A stretch of 64,000 bases of DNA from Canna indica (GCA_034359265.1 CP136898.1:39393501-39457500), one strand, 5' to 3'. Shown: positions 45,393 through 55,580, counted from the first letter of the stretch. A program made the numbers and translations. The notes: generated from the letters alone by a model not told the origin.

Positions 45393-47930
45393 TGTAAGAC
45401 CCGAAAAAGTTTCCTAATATAAAAATCTATTTTGGTGCAGTGCGTCGAACCCGGGGTAGTCGAGTCGAGCCTTAGGATCGCCTCAAGTGAAAAGGTATGA
45501 CTCGGCTAATGGATCATGAAGCCTATTTGGATAATTAACTTTCCTTTTATGTAATCATACCTTAAATTAAGTTAACTCGAGTCATGTTATGGGTTGAGTC
45601 GGAACCCAAGTCGGGTTTGGGTTTAGGTTGAGTTTCGGGTATGACTTAAGTAAGCCTTGAGGCCATCTTTGGAAAGATGGTTGAGGGGATAAAATCCCCT
45701 TTATGGGAGCCATGCGACTCACCCATTCAGTCGCACAATGCCGCAAGGGAGAAGAGGGGAAGGAGCAAGGAGGAGGATTGGGGGCTTGGATCGATCCGAA
45801 ACTCGCGTTGTCTCTGGAAAATATCAAGTCGTCATCACCCAATCCTTGTTTCTTGGCGATCTAGGTGAGTGGTTAATGTTTAAAAGGTTTGGGGGAGGCA
45901 GGTGGCCGAACCCTAGATGATAGGTTGAGTTCTCACAATTTTTCCGACGATCCATGATTTCAACGACATGTGTCCACTATTTTATGAAGTTTCTTGTCAA
46001 ATCTCACTGTTTTAATCGTCGATTTGCATGTTCTTGGGGCTGCCCAGTCATGGGAAAAGGAGAAAGGTCATGCTGAAATTTTCCCCGATTCCCTTGACGG
46101 CAAGAAGGCCCTTAGATGACCTTTATCACTATTTTGATGTAGTTCCTTTGAACATCTCACGTGTTATGAAGTGTGCCCTCTCTAATGTCCCTTGAAGTGG
46201 CCAAATGAACCCTACAACTCATGAAGAGGGTTCGGCCAAGGGTGAGGGGAAGATTTAGTAGTTCATTGGTATTTAAATTATATGCGGAATTGAAGAGGTA
46301 AAGGTAGGGCTAGAGTCTCCTCCCTCTTTTCCTACCCCAAGGACCTTGGCCGAGCAAGGTCCTCCTTGCTCATGGTTCGGCCAAGGTTAGGGAGAGGAGG
46401 AGAGACTTGCTTTAGATGGAAATTTCATGATTTTAAGGATCACACATACAGATATGACAATACTTAGGAAGAACACCAAACTTAGCAAGTAGCTTAATTG
46501 ATTTTGAATTGTAGAAATGCTAATTTTGTAACCATACTTAGTATTAGATCCTTAAACTTTGGATGTTGACATTGTTACCATGTTTTGTATTTTATACATG
46601 TTATTTAAATTCATTACCTACCTTGCCCTGCTAGATAGCTGCTCCTTATTGTGCTAATATTCCTAAGGTAGTATAAGAATTGTTATGTATAAACATTATG
46701 GTCATATATGATGAATGTTACAATATTTGCACATTTTTCTTTGGATTATACATGCTGCCCTAAATGTTCTCGGATGGTATTCCAAGGTCGATTCATGGAA
46801 ATTCTCACCTAAGACAGTGTAGGAAGATAGGTAACATGTAAGACGTGACTAGATGATCATAGCACATTTATGGAAACTTAGTTATGAGACGATAACACTT
46901 CTATGTCTGCTTATATACTTTTGGAAACTTAGAGCTCGTACGTGCATATATATATTGAAAGGGTGGCATAAATTATTGACCCGGTAGCCGGACATAGGCC
47001 AGATACGGGCAAAGGCCCGATGTGTGTATATATGGAAACCCTAGGATATTGATTGTGTAATGTGCTCAAGATGGTGCGCCGAGGGACGAGGAGTTCGGAG
47101 ATGACCAATGCCCAGCTCGGCCAGTTGGGTCTAGAGGTGCGCCAGCGGGCCCGCTAGGTGCCAGACCCCAGTTGGGTGGGACTAGCTATCCTTACCCCAA
47201 TCGGTGTCCGAAGACTAGTGGACCATCCTAGTCGACGGCCTGGGATTGTTTGCTTGCATCTTGAGATGATGTGGCTGATGGCCAGTATGATACTACCTGA
47301 TATGGTAGGGACGACGGTAGCCGGGATATGATTCGATGAGAAGGCCCGAGGGCCGGATGCCGAAGGCTTGATAAGCCGAGGTAGCAGGTTATCATGTACT
47401 ATTGATGTTGATGGATCTATTGAGGGTCTGTAGTCGCATTAGAAATAAATTTTACCTCCTTGTACATTCCTTTATTGTCTTATATGATATATATGCATGA
47501 CCAAGGCTTATGTGGAGGTTTATTTGAGCCACTCACTGAGTCCCAAGTGGACTCACAGTTATTTTTATTTCTGTAGAGCATGAGCAGTAGCTTGGTGTTG
47601 ACATGGTGCAGCTGGAGGGCGGAGGCAGTGCCATATCTCGTAGCGGCGTCCATGAGTCTTAGACTAGTCCTAGTTATGTTGGTTTTGTTTCTGCACTGAT
47701 GGTTGTAATTGAAAGGAATTGTAAAACTTGATATTTGACTATTCGAATTTGATGTTGATGTTTCTATTTATTTTAAAAAACTTATATATTCTGACTTGGA
47801 AACTTTTATAAAGTATGTTGAGTTTTCTTTCAGTCAATGTCTTGGTTTTCTTGATGTTAGTGTAGATAGTAGGCTACAGGGCAAGATGTAGGACCTGGCC
47901 GGTCACACTACCCTCAGTTGGGGTGTGACA
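45393..47930 (+). repeat. Solo LTR E, 2,538 bp, plus orientation
   Basis: Starts TGTAAGACCCGAAAAAG and ends GGGGTGTGACA. It is flanked on both sides by TCTCA (45388-45392 and 47931-47935), a perfect 5-bp duplication, with no internal region, so it is a solo LTR left by recombination between the two LTRs of one element. It is the same family as A, B, C, D and G and close to C and A. It contains the putative leader intron described separately. Frames at 45582-45920 are in the leader and lack motifs. Confidence 0.95.
45865..47576 (+). other. Putative leader intron within LTR E
   Basis: CTAG|GTGAGT at 45861-45870 is a near-consensus donor; a pyrimidine-rich TTATTTTTATTTCTGTAG|AGCA at 47559-47580 is a good acceptor. 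The span is 1,712 bases. Donor text GGTGAGTGG and acceptor text TTT(T/G)(T/C)AG|AGC recur at matching places in the other copies (minus-strand coordinates near 6180/4500, 9228/absent, 59470/57738, 44585/27042, and plus-strand F 17620/19160), while sequence around them has diverged. Splicing itself is inferred. Confidence 0.55.
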
Positions 47931-49140
47931 TCTCATGAGTAGATAGATAACATTTTGATACTTAGGCAATTTCATGGAACCCTGTTTGAATTAATGAAAT
48001 GTGCCATAGGTAGAATTTCATCCTAGACATTTCATTTTAAGTTAAAACCTGATAAACATGTTTGAGTTCACTCATGATTTACTTCCATGTGATTAAAACT
48101 GAAAAATTATGTGAAATGAATAAATTGATAACAAGTTCACTTTAGGAGACCTTAAGTTGAGTAAAGTTGACCCAAGTAAACAAATTGACTTAGAAATTTC
48201 ATTTTAGGTACAAACTTCTCAAACATGTTTAGATTTATTCATGTTAGGTGTTCATGTGTTAAAATTTGAAAAACCATGAGTGAAGGTTAAAACTTGATAA
48301 TTAGCAATTTCAAGATATCATGTTTGTTTTTGAATGAAATCATGCTAAGTAAAATTTTGACCAAATGATATTATTTTCATTTCAAACTTGATAAACATGC
48401 TTTAAATGATAATATCTTGATACCTAGAAAGTTTGAATGAAAACTGGAAACTTTTGAAAAATAGCTAATATTTACGAAAATACCACTAGATTTCAATTAT
48501 TTTTAGAAAAATACAAAAAATTGATTTTTGGATGATTCTTGAAATTGCATGTTCTATAAAAAATCTAGTTTCTCCTATAAAAATTTCAAAAATCTTGAGT
48601 ATGAATGTGATTTGATTTGGATTTTTGAAGTTGGATTTTGAAATTTTAAAGTATCGTTCTTCCTAAATGGTCATTCTTTCGATACTTTGATTTTTGGTCC
48701 AATCTTCGAATAAGACTTCAAGTATGATATTTTGAATTCATCTTTGGTATCGTCATCACTATAAGTCGAGCAAAATCACTTCTAAAATAATTTTTGATTG
48801 TTTAGACCGATACTTGAAAATATCCATACTTGAGCTTATACATGATTCTAGACTTGAAATTCATTTATCATCTAATGCTATCATGTACGACTTTGTTTTC
48901 ATGAAAACTAATTTTCAAGTCCTAACTTTAACCATAGTTGACTTTTCTCGTCGTTTTTGATTGATGTCAAAAGGGGAAGAAAAATATAGGTAAAATGAAA
49001 GAAAATATAGGAAAACCATGCATATAGATAGGGAGAGTTCCATTATATAGATATGCATGTTGATAGGGGGAGAAATCCCATGTTTGATATCCTTTGTGCT
49101 TAATTGAATATATTTTCTTAAAGATGTTTGTCATCATCAA
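47931..49140 (+). other. Probable 3' untranslated region of the copia element
   Basis: AT-rich sequence without a gene, ending in TTTTTGATTGATGTCAAAAG at about 48955 and a second AAAAAGGGGAGATTG at 49139. Long untranslated 3' regions with such GATG...AAAGGGG text are usual in SIRE/Maximus copia elements. Confidence 0.55.
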
Positions 49141-49151
49141 AAAGGGGAGAT
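49141..49151 (+). other. Polypurine tract of the copia element
   Basis: AAAGGGGAGAT directly before TGTTGGCC, the standard 3' LTR entry of SIRE-like elements. Confidence 0.85.
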
Positions 49152-50012
49152 TGTTGGCCTAAGGTTTTCTACCTTGGTCTTAATCTCGGTTTTGATGATA
49201 ACAAACATGGAACTAATGTTTCATTGAGAAATATTTTTTAGGTTCCATATAGATTAGTGCTCGATGTCCTCGATTGAAAATATCGGAGAAATCGGAAAAT
49301 CGGAAGGACATTGGTCGACGCGTTCGGGTTCATCACAAAAATCTCTCGAAGTTCGACGTGTGCACCAAAGACGTCTTGGTCGAGTCTAAAGAACACATGG
49401 AAAGCTCTCCAAGTTGACGCACGTTGAAGGTCGGAACCCGAAACTGAAGCGCGCAAGGAGGCTGAAAAAAATCAAGTTCAGCCTAGGTTCGGTCAACCGG
49501 TTAGTCGACCGAATGTGGTAAAAAATTAGCAATAGCCAATTCGGTCGACCGAAGGTTGCTAGGAAGTGGCAGAAAGCCTTCGGTCACTCGGCGATCGCTC
49601 GGTCGGTCGACCGATGATCGATCGGCAAGCGACCGACGGTCGGTAACAAGCAAAAATTCGCCCATTGAGAAGAGGGGAGCTCTCTCTTCTCTTCATGGCC
49701 TATAAATATAAGGCCATGAGAGCCTTCCTCCCCAATCTTGATCACTTCTACTACCTTTGAGACATCCTTTTGATCAATCCTAAGCCTTTATTGAGCTAAT
49801 CTTGTGAAAACCCTAGCTTGAGCCAAAAACCTTGATCTTGCCTTCACTCCTTCTTTGATTAACCATCAAAGGCATCAAGAGGAAGCTAGGAATCTTATTT
49901 TGGAGCTAAGTATTTTATTGTTTGATTTATTGCTCCATGAAATGTTATATTTTCTTGTTTATTTCTTTGTATTTGAGTTTGTGTAAGACATAGAGTGTAA
50001 GTCTTGAAATTG
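49152..50012 (+). repeat. 3' LTR of the copia element, cut by CACTA-2
   Basis: Aligns with 25244-26126 of the 5' LTR, with the same TATA-in-stem (49694-49718), but is missing one copy of the 22-base CG-rich unit and part of the GGTCGACC block. It stops after GTCTTGAAATTG, where the 5' LTR continues GGTGGTAGCC. The rest should lie beyond the right end of CACTA-2, outside the window. Confidence 0.88.
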
Positions 50013-50450
50013 CACTACTACAATAAGCATCATTAATAGCAGGCAGTCAACGCTATCATAGATAGTTTATAGTATTAAATAAAACGCTGTCAAATCACAT
50101 TCTATCTTATGTAGGGGGGGTACAATAGCTTTTCGGAATTGCAATAATTAATTGTATATGAATGTTATTTTATAATATTTTTTATCCGTTATTATTAATT
50201 GTTTATCACAATTATTAGCTGTCATTAATTTTATTTCATAACATTTTTTATATGTTATTATTAGTTTTTTATCGCAATTATTATCTATCATTACTTCTAT
50301 ATACAATAGCATTACTAGTTTGTTATCGTATATGTTTATATAGCATTTGATAACCGTTATTATATATTTTTTTATAGCATTCTTCAGTTGCTATTACTTA
50401 TTTTTATAGCAGTATTATTTAGTTATCATATAAACCATCAACTGGAGAGA
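50013..50450. repeat. Left terminal and subterminal repeats of CACTA-2
   Basis: After the terminus, words such as TTATAGCATT, GCTATTA, TTATCGCAATTATTA and ATAACATTTTTTAT are repeated in both directions up to about 50440. They differ from the TTTGCCAC words of CACTA-1, so each element would need its own TNPA. Confidence 0.65.
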
Positions 50451-51290
50451 GCTATTTAAAGTGCATACAAACTACTAAAGATGTCATATTAATATACTAA
50501 AATCAAGAACATTTCATAAAACAGTAGCTACTAACACAGATTGAATTCCATTATCAACACAAGTTAATATAAATCCAAACTAAACATAATATTATCCAAC
50601 ATGTTTAGTTATCATATGTTAACAATCAAAACCAGTAGCATTTACTCCACAACACATTGAAATATCGTTAGATCATAGAACCAAAGTATCTTGTTTTTTA
50701 CAATAACCATCCAACAAATGTGCTCCAAGTACTCTCATCCTTTAAGCTCCAATTCCAGAACTGCATAAGATAAAAAAAATATTTTATTAGTAAATTTATA
50801 CAACTATCTTGAACTTGGATGCATGCTTGGTTTGATCATTATAGATATTAGACAATGGGCACAAAATCTTAATTAAGGTGGTAAGATAGCAATAAAGAGA
50901 GAAACAAATAAATAGATAATGGCTTCTAAAAGATTGTCTTGTGCTATGGGCTGTTGTTATGGTGGTTGATAGAAAACTGTGCATACTTGGTTTGATCAAT
51001 CTTGTAATGGTTGATCCATTTCATGAAGTTGCACTAAATAAATAAAGATTATCCTGCATGTGCTATGGGTTGCTGTTATGGTGGTTGATATAAAACTGCA
51101 TGCACATATTGATCCATTTGCAAGATAAGCCACTACTACAATGCTAAATTACTCCTTTTGAACTATCTTCTATAAGCTAGAATCTTGCAATGGTTGATAC
51201 ATTTCATGAAGTTGCACTAAATAAATAAAAGTGTCAGCTTTAGAACTCAAGTATTCCTGTAAAATATTTGGGTGCTGCTGGCTTGAATTT
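50451..51290. other. AT-rich spacer in CACTA-2
   Basis: No gene motif. A block of about 40 bases (GCTATGGG(C/T)TG(T/C)TGTTATGGTGGTTGATA) occurs at 50943 and 51063, and TGGTTGAT(C/A)CATTTCATGAAGTTGCACTAAATAAATAAA-type text at 51008 and 51193, a partial tandem duplication with a period near 120-180. Confidence 0.55.
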
Positions 51291-51294
51291 AGAG

Positions 51295-51640
51295 TCATGC
51301 AGAAATAATGGAAATTCTAAGAAGAGAGCATGCAATCATAAAAACATACCATTGTGATCCAATCATAACAACTTTGTCTGAAGGCCATGCAACGGTAGTT
51401 CCTATAGCATCTTCAAGGCATCTCATATCGAATGTAGGTCTCCATAAAAATATTTTAGGTTTTTTTACTACATCCACCCAAACTCTCACAGCATTTGGTC
51501 CTAAAGGAACATGATGAACCAAGACTTTTGGATCATTTGAAGACCAACGACCTTCAGCCACTACTTCTCCTGAACCAAGCCAACCTAACAGTTTGCATGC
51601 ACTACTAGATATCCTAGTATTGACACTCTCCAAAAGACAA
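51295..51640 (-). CDS. C-terminal exon of the CACTA-2 TNPA-like gene
   Basis: The minus frame has CKLLGWLGSGEVVAEGRWSS, PKVLVHHVPLGPNAVRVWVD, FLWRPTFDM and DAIGTTVAWPSDKV. This block (DUF8039-like, from memory of the family) stands at the end of many plant CACTA TNPA-type proteins. Exon borders lie near 51345 and 51630; the terminal residues after SQWYVF probably read into an intron. It is now separated from the rest of its gene by the viral insertion at 51876-55580. Confidence 0.7.
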
Positions 51641-51875
51641 AAAAAAATAGAAAAAATTGCATTAGAAAATATTCATATACTTGAAAAGATAAAATAAATA
51701 TATATTTACCATAGGGGAAGGTAGAGGTTGATTTAAACTATCTTGACTTTGCTAATTTTGTCCCTAAGAATTCAAAATATCGTTAAACTAATAATGGATT
51801 AGAAAATATAATGTTTGCTGATTTTTTATTATGTTATTAATTATTTGGTTTCTCATTAAAGTCTCAACCAAGTGA

Positions 51876-52068
51876 TCATAGGAGAAAATCCGGCCCAACA
51901 TTGGGCCAAGAATCAAGTGACCTGTAAATTGGACATCATCAACCCGGATTTAACAATCCAGGACAAACCACTAAAGCATGTTACACCTTTGATGAAGGAT
52001 CAATTTGACAGACATGTCCAAGCACTGCTGAAAATCGGAGCCATTCAACCTAGTACGAGCAGGCATGG
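51876..52068 (+). repeat. Duplicate of the viral protease-RT linker
   Basis: Nearly identical to 54698-54890, about 190 bases, with a few base changes (for example near 52022 and 52048). It begins at the text CATAGGAG and ends at GAGCAGGCA, after which the two copies differ completely. It is the left edge of the viral segment. Confidence 0.88.
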
Positions 52069-52418
52069 CGACCACAGTGGGACGATTTGAAGAAGAGCAG
52101 GGATATGACTCATTGGTCAAGGAAGAATCTGAAGAGAAGGACAAGAGCGCCACAATCCCCTCAGAAGAACCTAAGGAAAAGAGCAAGATAGAAGCACTTT
52201 ATATTCCACCTCGCTCATACACCTGCATCTATGAGCAGGCTGAGTCCTCAAACTCAAGGACCAACCGCTACAATTCGGAGGAGATAAAGTATGAAGATCT
52301 GAACCAAGAAGACCAAGATCAATATAAACAAATTTTGGAAGAACTTAACACAGAAGAATTCATGCTGGACTACAAAACCCTAAGAAAAGGGAAGTATCCA
52401 GCCCGCGACTACCAGTAA
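52065..52418 (+). CDS. Viral-type open frame of unknown function (117 codons)
   Basis: Begins at an ATG at the junction with the duplicated linker, so the true start may have been lost or altered. The protein is very acidic, Glu/Lys/Ser-rich, with IPPRSYTCIYEQA in the middle and an acidic EDLNQEDQDQYKQILEELN stretch. It ends with a stop 50 bases before the next frame and upstream of the promoter. I do not recognise it; by position it could be the end of the large polyprotein or a separate 3' gene. Confidence 0.45.
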   Translation: MATTVGRFEEEQGYDSLVKEESEEKDKSATIPSEEPKEKSKIEALYIPPRSYTCIYEQAESSNSRTNRYNSEEIKYEDLNQEDQDQYKQILEELNTEEFMLDYKTLRKGKYPARDYQ

Positions 52419-52507
52419 AGAAGAAGAACAACACAGGGGAAGTGGAAACCCCTCTAAAAATATCCACACTTGTTAATTATTATAACTTATTTGTTTCCTT
52501 TTTTTAG

Positions 52508-52919
52508 GATGATATTAGATAATCTGAAGGAGCTAGTGAAGGACAACCAGATGATAGCACCAATTACTAAGAAGGATATAACTACTACCCAATACTGGGC
52601 AGTACTAAGCACTTCCACAGGCCTCGAAGAACTGGAGCGCCTCACTACCAAGAAAATGTTCAGGTTCCCAAGGACTATGGATAAGGAGCATGCATGGGGG
52701 AAAAGAATTTACGACATCCATCATGCCCAGACCCTGAAGGCAATCGACGAAGTAGGCAAGCTGCTTGCCATAGCCTATCTCCAGAAAGCTAGACTAGAGC
52801 ATGCAGCGACAAAGGACAACTGGGCCGAAGACGCACTAGGACCTGTAAGCCATCACATCAGCAACTTGGTCCAGTGCCACAAGATGCTCTGCAGCAGTAG
52901 GAGCAGCAACATCCACTGA
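52508..52919 (+). CDS. Viral-type open frame of unknown function (about 137 codons)
   Basis: The frame opens upstream at 52470, but MILDNLKELV at 52508 is the more plausible start, because the preceding residues translate a T-rich stretch. The protein looks mostly helical, with DITTTQYWAVLSTSTGLEEL and KAIDEVGKLLAIAYLQKARLEHA. It ends CSSRSSNIH, just before the intergenic region. No domain recognised; small proteins of this kind exist in several pararetrovirus genera. Confidence 0.45.
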
Positions 52920-53348
52920 CACATGGGATAAGAACGAATCTTAAGGACAATAATTCAGCTGTCATGTCTTTTCAATTAGCTGTAAAGTAATTTCCAGCAC
53001 TATGCATTAGCTGGAAAGTAAGATAGCTAGGACAATAATTAGAAAAAGAGAATCTTCCCTACTGTGGACAGCCAATAATTCAATGGACGATGGGGCCCAA
53101 TGAGCACCCGCATTGCAATTATTGAGCTTCCTCTGGAAGCTACTCTTTCGCCTATATAATGGCATCTAGTCTGAGTTGCAGAACACACTTGAGACCCAAG
53201 GAGTTCTACTTCTCTCGTTTCTGTAAAGCTATCTACAAGTTTTTAATCTAAGCTTTCCTTCCCACTTCAAAAGTTCTTTGTTTCCTCATTCTGCTCCCGC
53301 GTTCTCAGTAACCAACGATCAGTTTGAGAAGCACGCACCGCGCTACTT
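52920..53348 (+). promoter_or_regulatory. Viral intergenic region with promoter
   Basis: Noncoding. TATA box CTATATAA at 53152-53159, start expected near 53185. Upstream are doubled words ATTAGCTG(T/G)AAAGTAA at about 52976 and 53008, and GACAATAATT three times (52947, 53031 and, altered, 53068), possible enhancer units. A single promoter upstream of the primer site fits pararetroviruses. Confidence 0.7.
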
Positions 53349-53360
53349 TGGTATCAGAGC
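53349..53360 (+). other. Viral primer-binding site, initiator Met tRNA
   Basis: TGGTATCAGAGC is the 12-base complement of plant initiator-Met tRNA and marks the zero point of badnavirus-like genomes. It lies about 165 bases downstream of the expected start site. Leader sequence follows for about 110 bases before the order breaks. Confidence 0.88.
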
Positions 53361-53474
53361 TTGGAATTCTTATTACTTTGATCAACTTTCCAGGTACTAT
53401 TTATCATCTCACTCTTAGTATTCTATCTACGCTGAATTGTACCACCTAACCTTTGGTAAGTTAAGATTGTCCGT

Positions 53475-53725
53475 CTAAACACAACTTAAGATAGGCGTGT
53501 TGTCATCCTCCTCTACGTTATCGTGGAGTGGTTCCTCCATTTGTAGAGACATTAATTGTCTGAGGACAGCCAAGTCCTTGTCTTCATCCTCATTGTAATC
53601 GTCATCCCAATCGGCTTCTTCTGGCCAATCGCATGTCATCATGAGGGCCAATTCTTGCGCCATATCTAGGTCATCTTCAGCAGTGGCTGCTGCTGCATTT
53701 GCATCTGAGACTGTTGTGTAGTCTG
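53475..53725 (-). pseudogene. Inverted acidic viral fragment
   Basis: The minus frame is open through ADYTTVSDANAAATAEDDLD, then MAQELALMMTCDWPEEADW and a run of Asp/Glu ending in a stop at 53475. The base usage and acidity are unlike the flanking plus-strand leader and resemble the tail of a pararetroviral polyprotein. If so, this piece is inverted relative to the promoter. Identity is uncertain. Confidence 0.4.
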
Positions 53726-53729
53726 CAAA

Positions 53730-53918
53730 TTGACGTGGATGCAGTGGAGAATGGCTTTCCCCACCGAATATGAGGAGTTAACAAACATAGCCGATGATCC
53801 ACAGAACGTTTTATCCCAGATCCGAAGGATGTTCCTTCTAGAAGACCCAGCAACCGGATCCACCGAAGAACAAACTAGAGCCTATGAGGATCTAGAAAGA
53901 TTAACCTGCCACGAATGA
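53730..53918 (+). pseudogene. Coat-protein-region fragment of the viral polyprotein
   Basis: Contains MAFPTEYEELTNIADDPQNV and FLLEDPATGSTEEQ followed by DLERLTC, a block characteristic of the badnavirus polyprotein between movement protein and coat protein. A stop follows, and the next frame (53915) does not continue the expected coat sequence, so much of the coat region is deleted. Confidence 0.75.
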
Positions 53919-54163
53919 AGAATGATATCAAGGAATTGGAGAAAGATTTCGGCAATCTGAAGCTCCACCAGAATGTAGATAAAGGAAAAGCACCCTTAAA
54001 GGAAGAAGATCCTTCAGAAAGAGAGATCCCAATAAGAGAACTAACAGGGATTATTTTCAAAGAAACTGCAAGAGCCGCAGTAGAAGTCATTGATGAGGAA
54101 GAAGTAAGATCCATATACCAAGGACTCAAGAAAGGAAGGAGAGTCTTAAACGGACTCTTATAA
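53915..54163 (+). pseudogene. Linker upstream of the viral protease
   Basis: 82 codons rich in Lys and Glu (DIKELEKDFGNLKL, IRELTGIIFKETARAAVEVI). It runs up to the protease frame and overlaps the end of the preceding fragment by four bases. The zinc-finger part expected at the end of the coat protein is not seen. Confidence 0.5.
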
Positions 54164-54164
54164 C

Positions 54165-55271
54165 ATGGAAATCATTATGGAAATTCCAGGAACTAAGAAC
54201 TTTAAGGTACAAGCCATCCTGGATACTAGTGCAACGGTGTGTTGCATTGATCAGGACTCAATCCCGGCAGAAGCATTGGAGCCTAGTGCTTACCCCATCC
54301 AAATCAACGGGGTAAACTCTCAACAAACCGCACGATTAAGGCTCAAGGGAGGATTGATGTCAATAGAGGAGAATAAATTCAAGATACCATTCACTTACGC
54401 ATTTCCAATGGGAAAACGGGACGGCATCCAGATGTTAATAGGATGCAACTTTATCCGAGCAATGCAAGGAGGTGTTCGGATCGAAGAACAAACTATGACA
54501 TTTTACAAGAAAGTTACCACTATCACGACCAGGATAGACACTGAAGTTATGGCCACAGCCACAATTGAAGAATTAAGTCTGTCAGAGGAAGAATATCTGG
54601 AGGTCAAGAACGCAGTGGCATATGATAACTTCAAAGAATCAGAAAGTTTTAAGCAAAAGTTCAAGCCCCTACTACAAGGGCTGAAGGAGCAAGGTTTCAT
54701 AGGAGAAAATCCGGCCCAACATTGGGCCAAGAATCAAGTGACCTGTAAATTGGACATCATCAACCCGGATTTAACAATCCAGGACAAACCACTAAAGCAT
54801 GTTACACCTTTGATGAAGGATCAATTTGACAGACATGTCCAATCACTGCTGAAAATCGGAGCCATTCGACCTAGTACGAGCAGGCACAGAACGATGGCTA
54901 TTATGGTAAACTCGGGCACAAGCATTGACCCGATGACAGGTCTAGAAACAAAAGGGAAAGAAAGAATGGTCTTCAACTACCGCACATTGAATGACAATAC
55001 ACACAAAGACCAATACAGTCTTCCAGGTATTAATACCATTCTCAAGCGGATTGGCAATAGTCGAATTTTCTCTAAATTCGACTTAAAAAGCGGATTCCAC
55101 CAAGTAGCAATGGATCCAGAATCAGTAGCATGGACAGCCTTTACGGTACCAGGAGGACTATATGAATGGTTAGTCATGCCATTCGGGTTGAAAAATGCAC
55201 CAGCGGTCTTCCAGCGCAAAATGGATAAATGCTTCGCAGGCACTGAAGAATTTATTGCAGTATACATTGAC
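54165..55271 (+). pseudogene. Viral aspartic protease and N-terminal reverse transcriptase
   Basis: Open frame. Protease at about residues 10-110: the active site reads DTSA where DTGA is expected, so the catalytic Gly is replaced. RT begins near residue 190, with fingers text FSKFDLKSGFHQVAMD and palm text VMPFGLKNAPAVFQRKMD. It stops being viral RT inside the catalytic YIDD motif, after YID, where the inverted protease copy is joined; the frame then reads on in antisense to 55472. RNase H is missing. The product would be inactive. Confidence 0.9.
54397..54702 (+). repeat. Inverted repeat, left arm (viral protease)
   Basis: About 306 bases matching the reverse complement of 55273-55580 with only a few changes (for example at 54424 and 54496). 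The spacer of about 570 bases holds the linker and RT. Confidence 0.9.
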
Positions 55272-55272
55272 G

Positions 55273-55580
55273 CTATGAAACCTTGCTCCTTCAGCCCTTG
55301 TAGTAGGGGCTTGAACTTTTGCTTAAAACTTTCTAATTCTTTGAAGTTATCATACGCCACTGCGTTCTTGACCTCCAGATATTCTTCCTCTGACAGACTT
55401 AATTCTTCAATTGTGGCTGTGGCCATAACTTCAGTGTCTATCCTGGTCGTGATAGTGGTAACTTTCTTGTAAAATGTCACAGTTTGTTCTTCGATCCGAA
55501 CACCTCCTTGCATTGCTCGGATAAAGTTGCATCCTATTAACATCTGGATGTCGTCCCGTTTTCCCATTGGAAACGCGTAA
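55273..55580 (-). repeat. Inverted repeat, right arm (viral protease, reversed)
   Basis: Reverse copy of 54397-54702. Its inner edge is joined in the RT catalytic motif and its outer edge near ACGCG touches CACTA-2 TNPA coding sequence. A 196-codon minus frame (54977-55567) spans it and continues in antisense of RT; this is a joining artefact. Confidence 0.9.

Larger units (their letters stand above)
51876..55580 (+). mobile_element. Endogenous badnavirus-like pararetrovirus segment, rearranged
   Basis: Evidence: pararetroviral protease and RT (54165-55271), a coat-region fragment (53730-53918), a TATA promoter (53152-53159) and an initiator-Met primer site (53349-53360). Left and right flanks are both CACTA-2 TNPA sequence. 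No LTRs or duplication, as expected for illegitimate integration. Order is not that of a virus genome: a piece of the protease-RT linker at the far left duplicates 54698-54890, the movement-protein region is missing, and the protease region is repeated in reverse at the right end. Cannot encode a genome. Confidence 0.85.

Noticed and set aside
54977..55567. 196-codon minus-strand frame resembling viral protease
   Set aside because: It is the inverted protease arm followed by antisense RT and linker; the joined frame is an artefact of the rearrangement.
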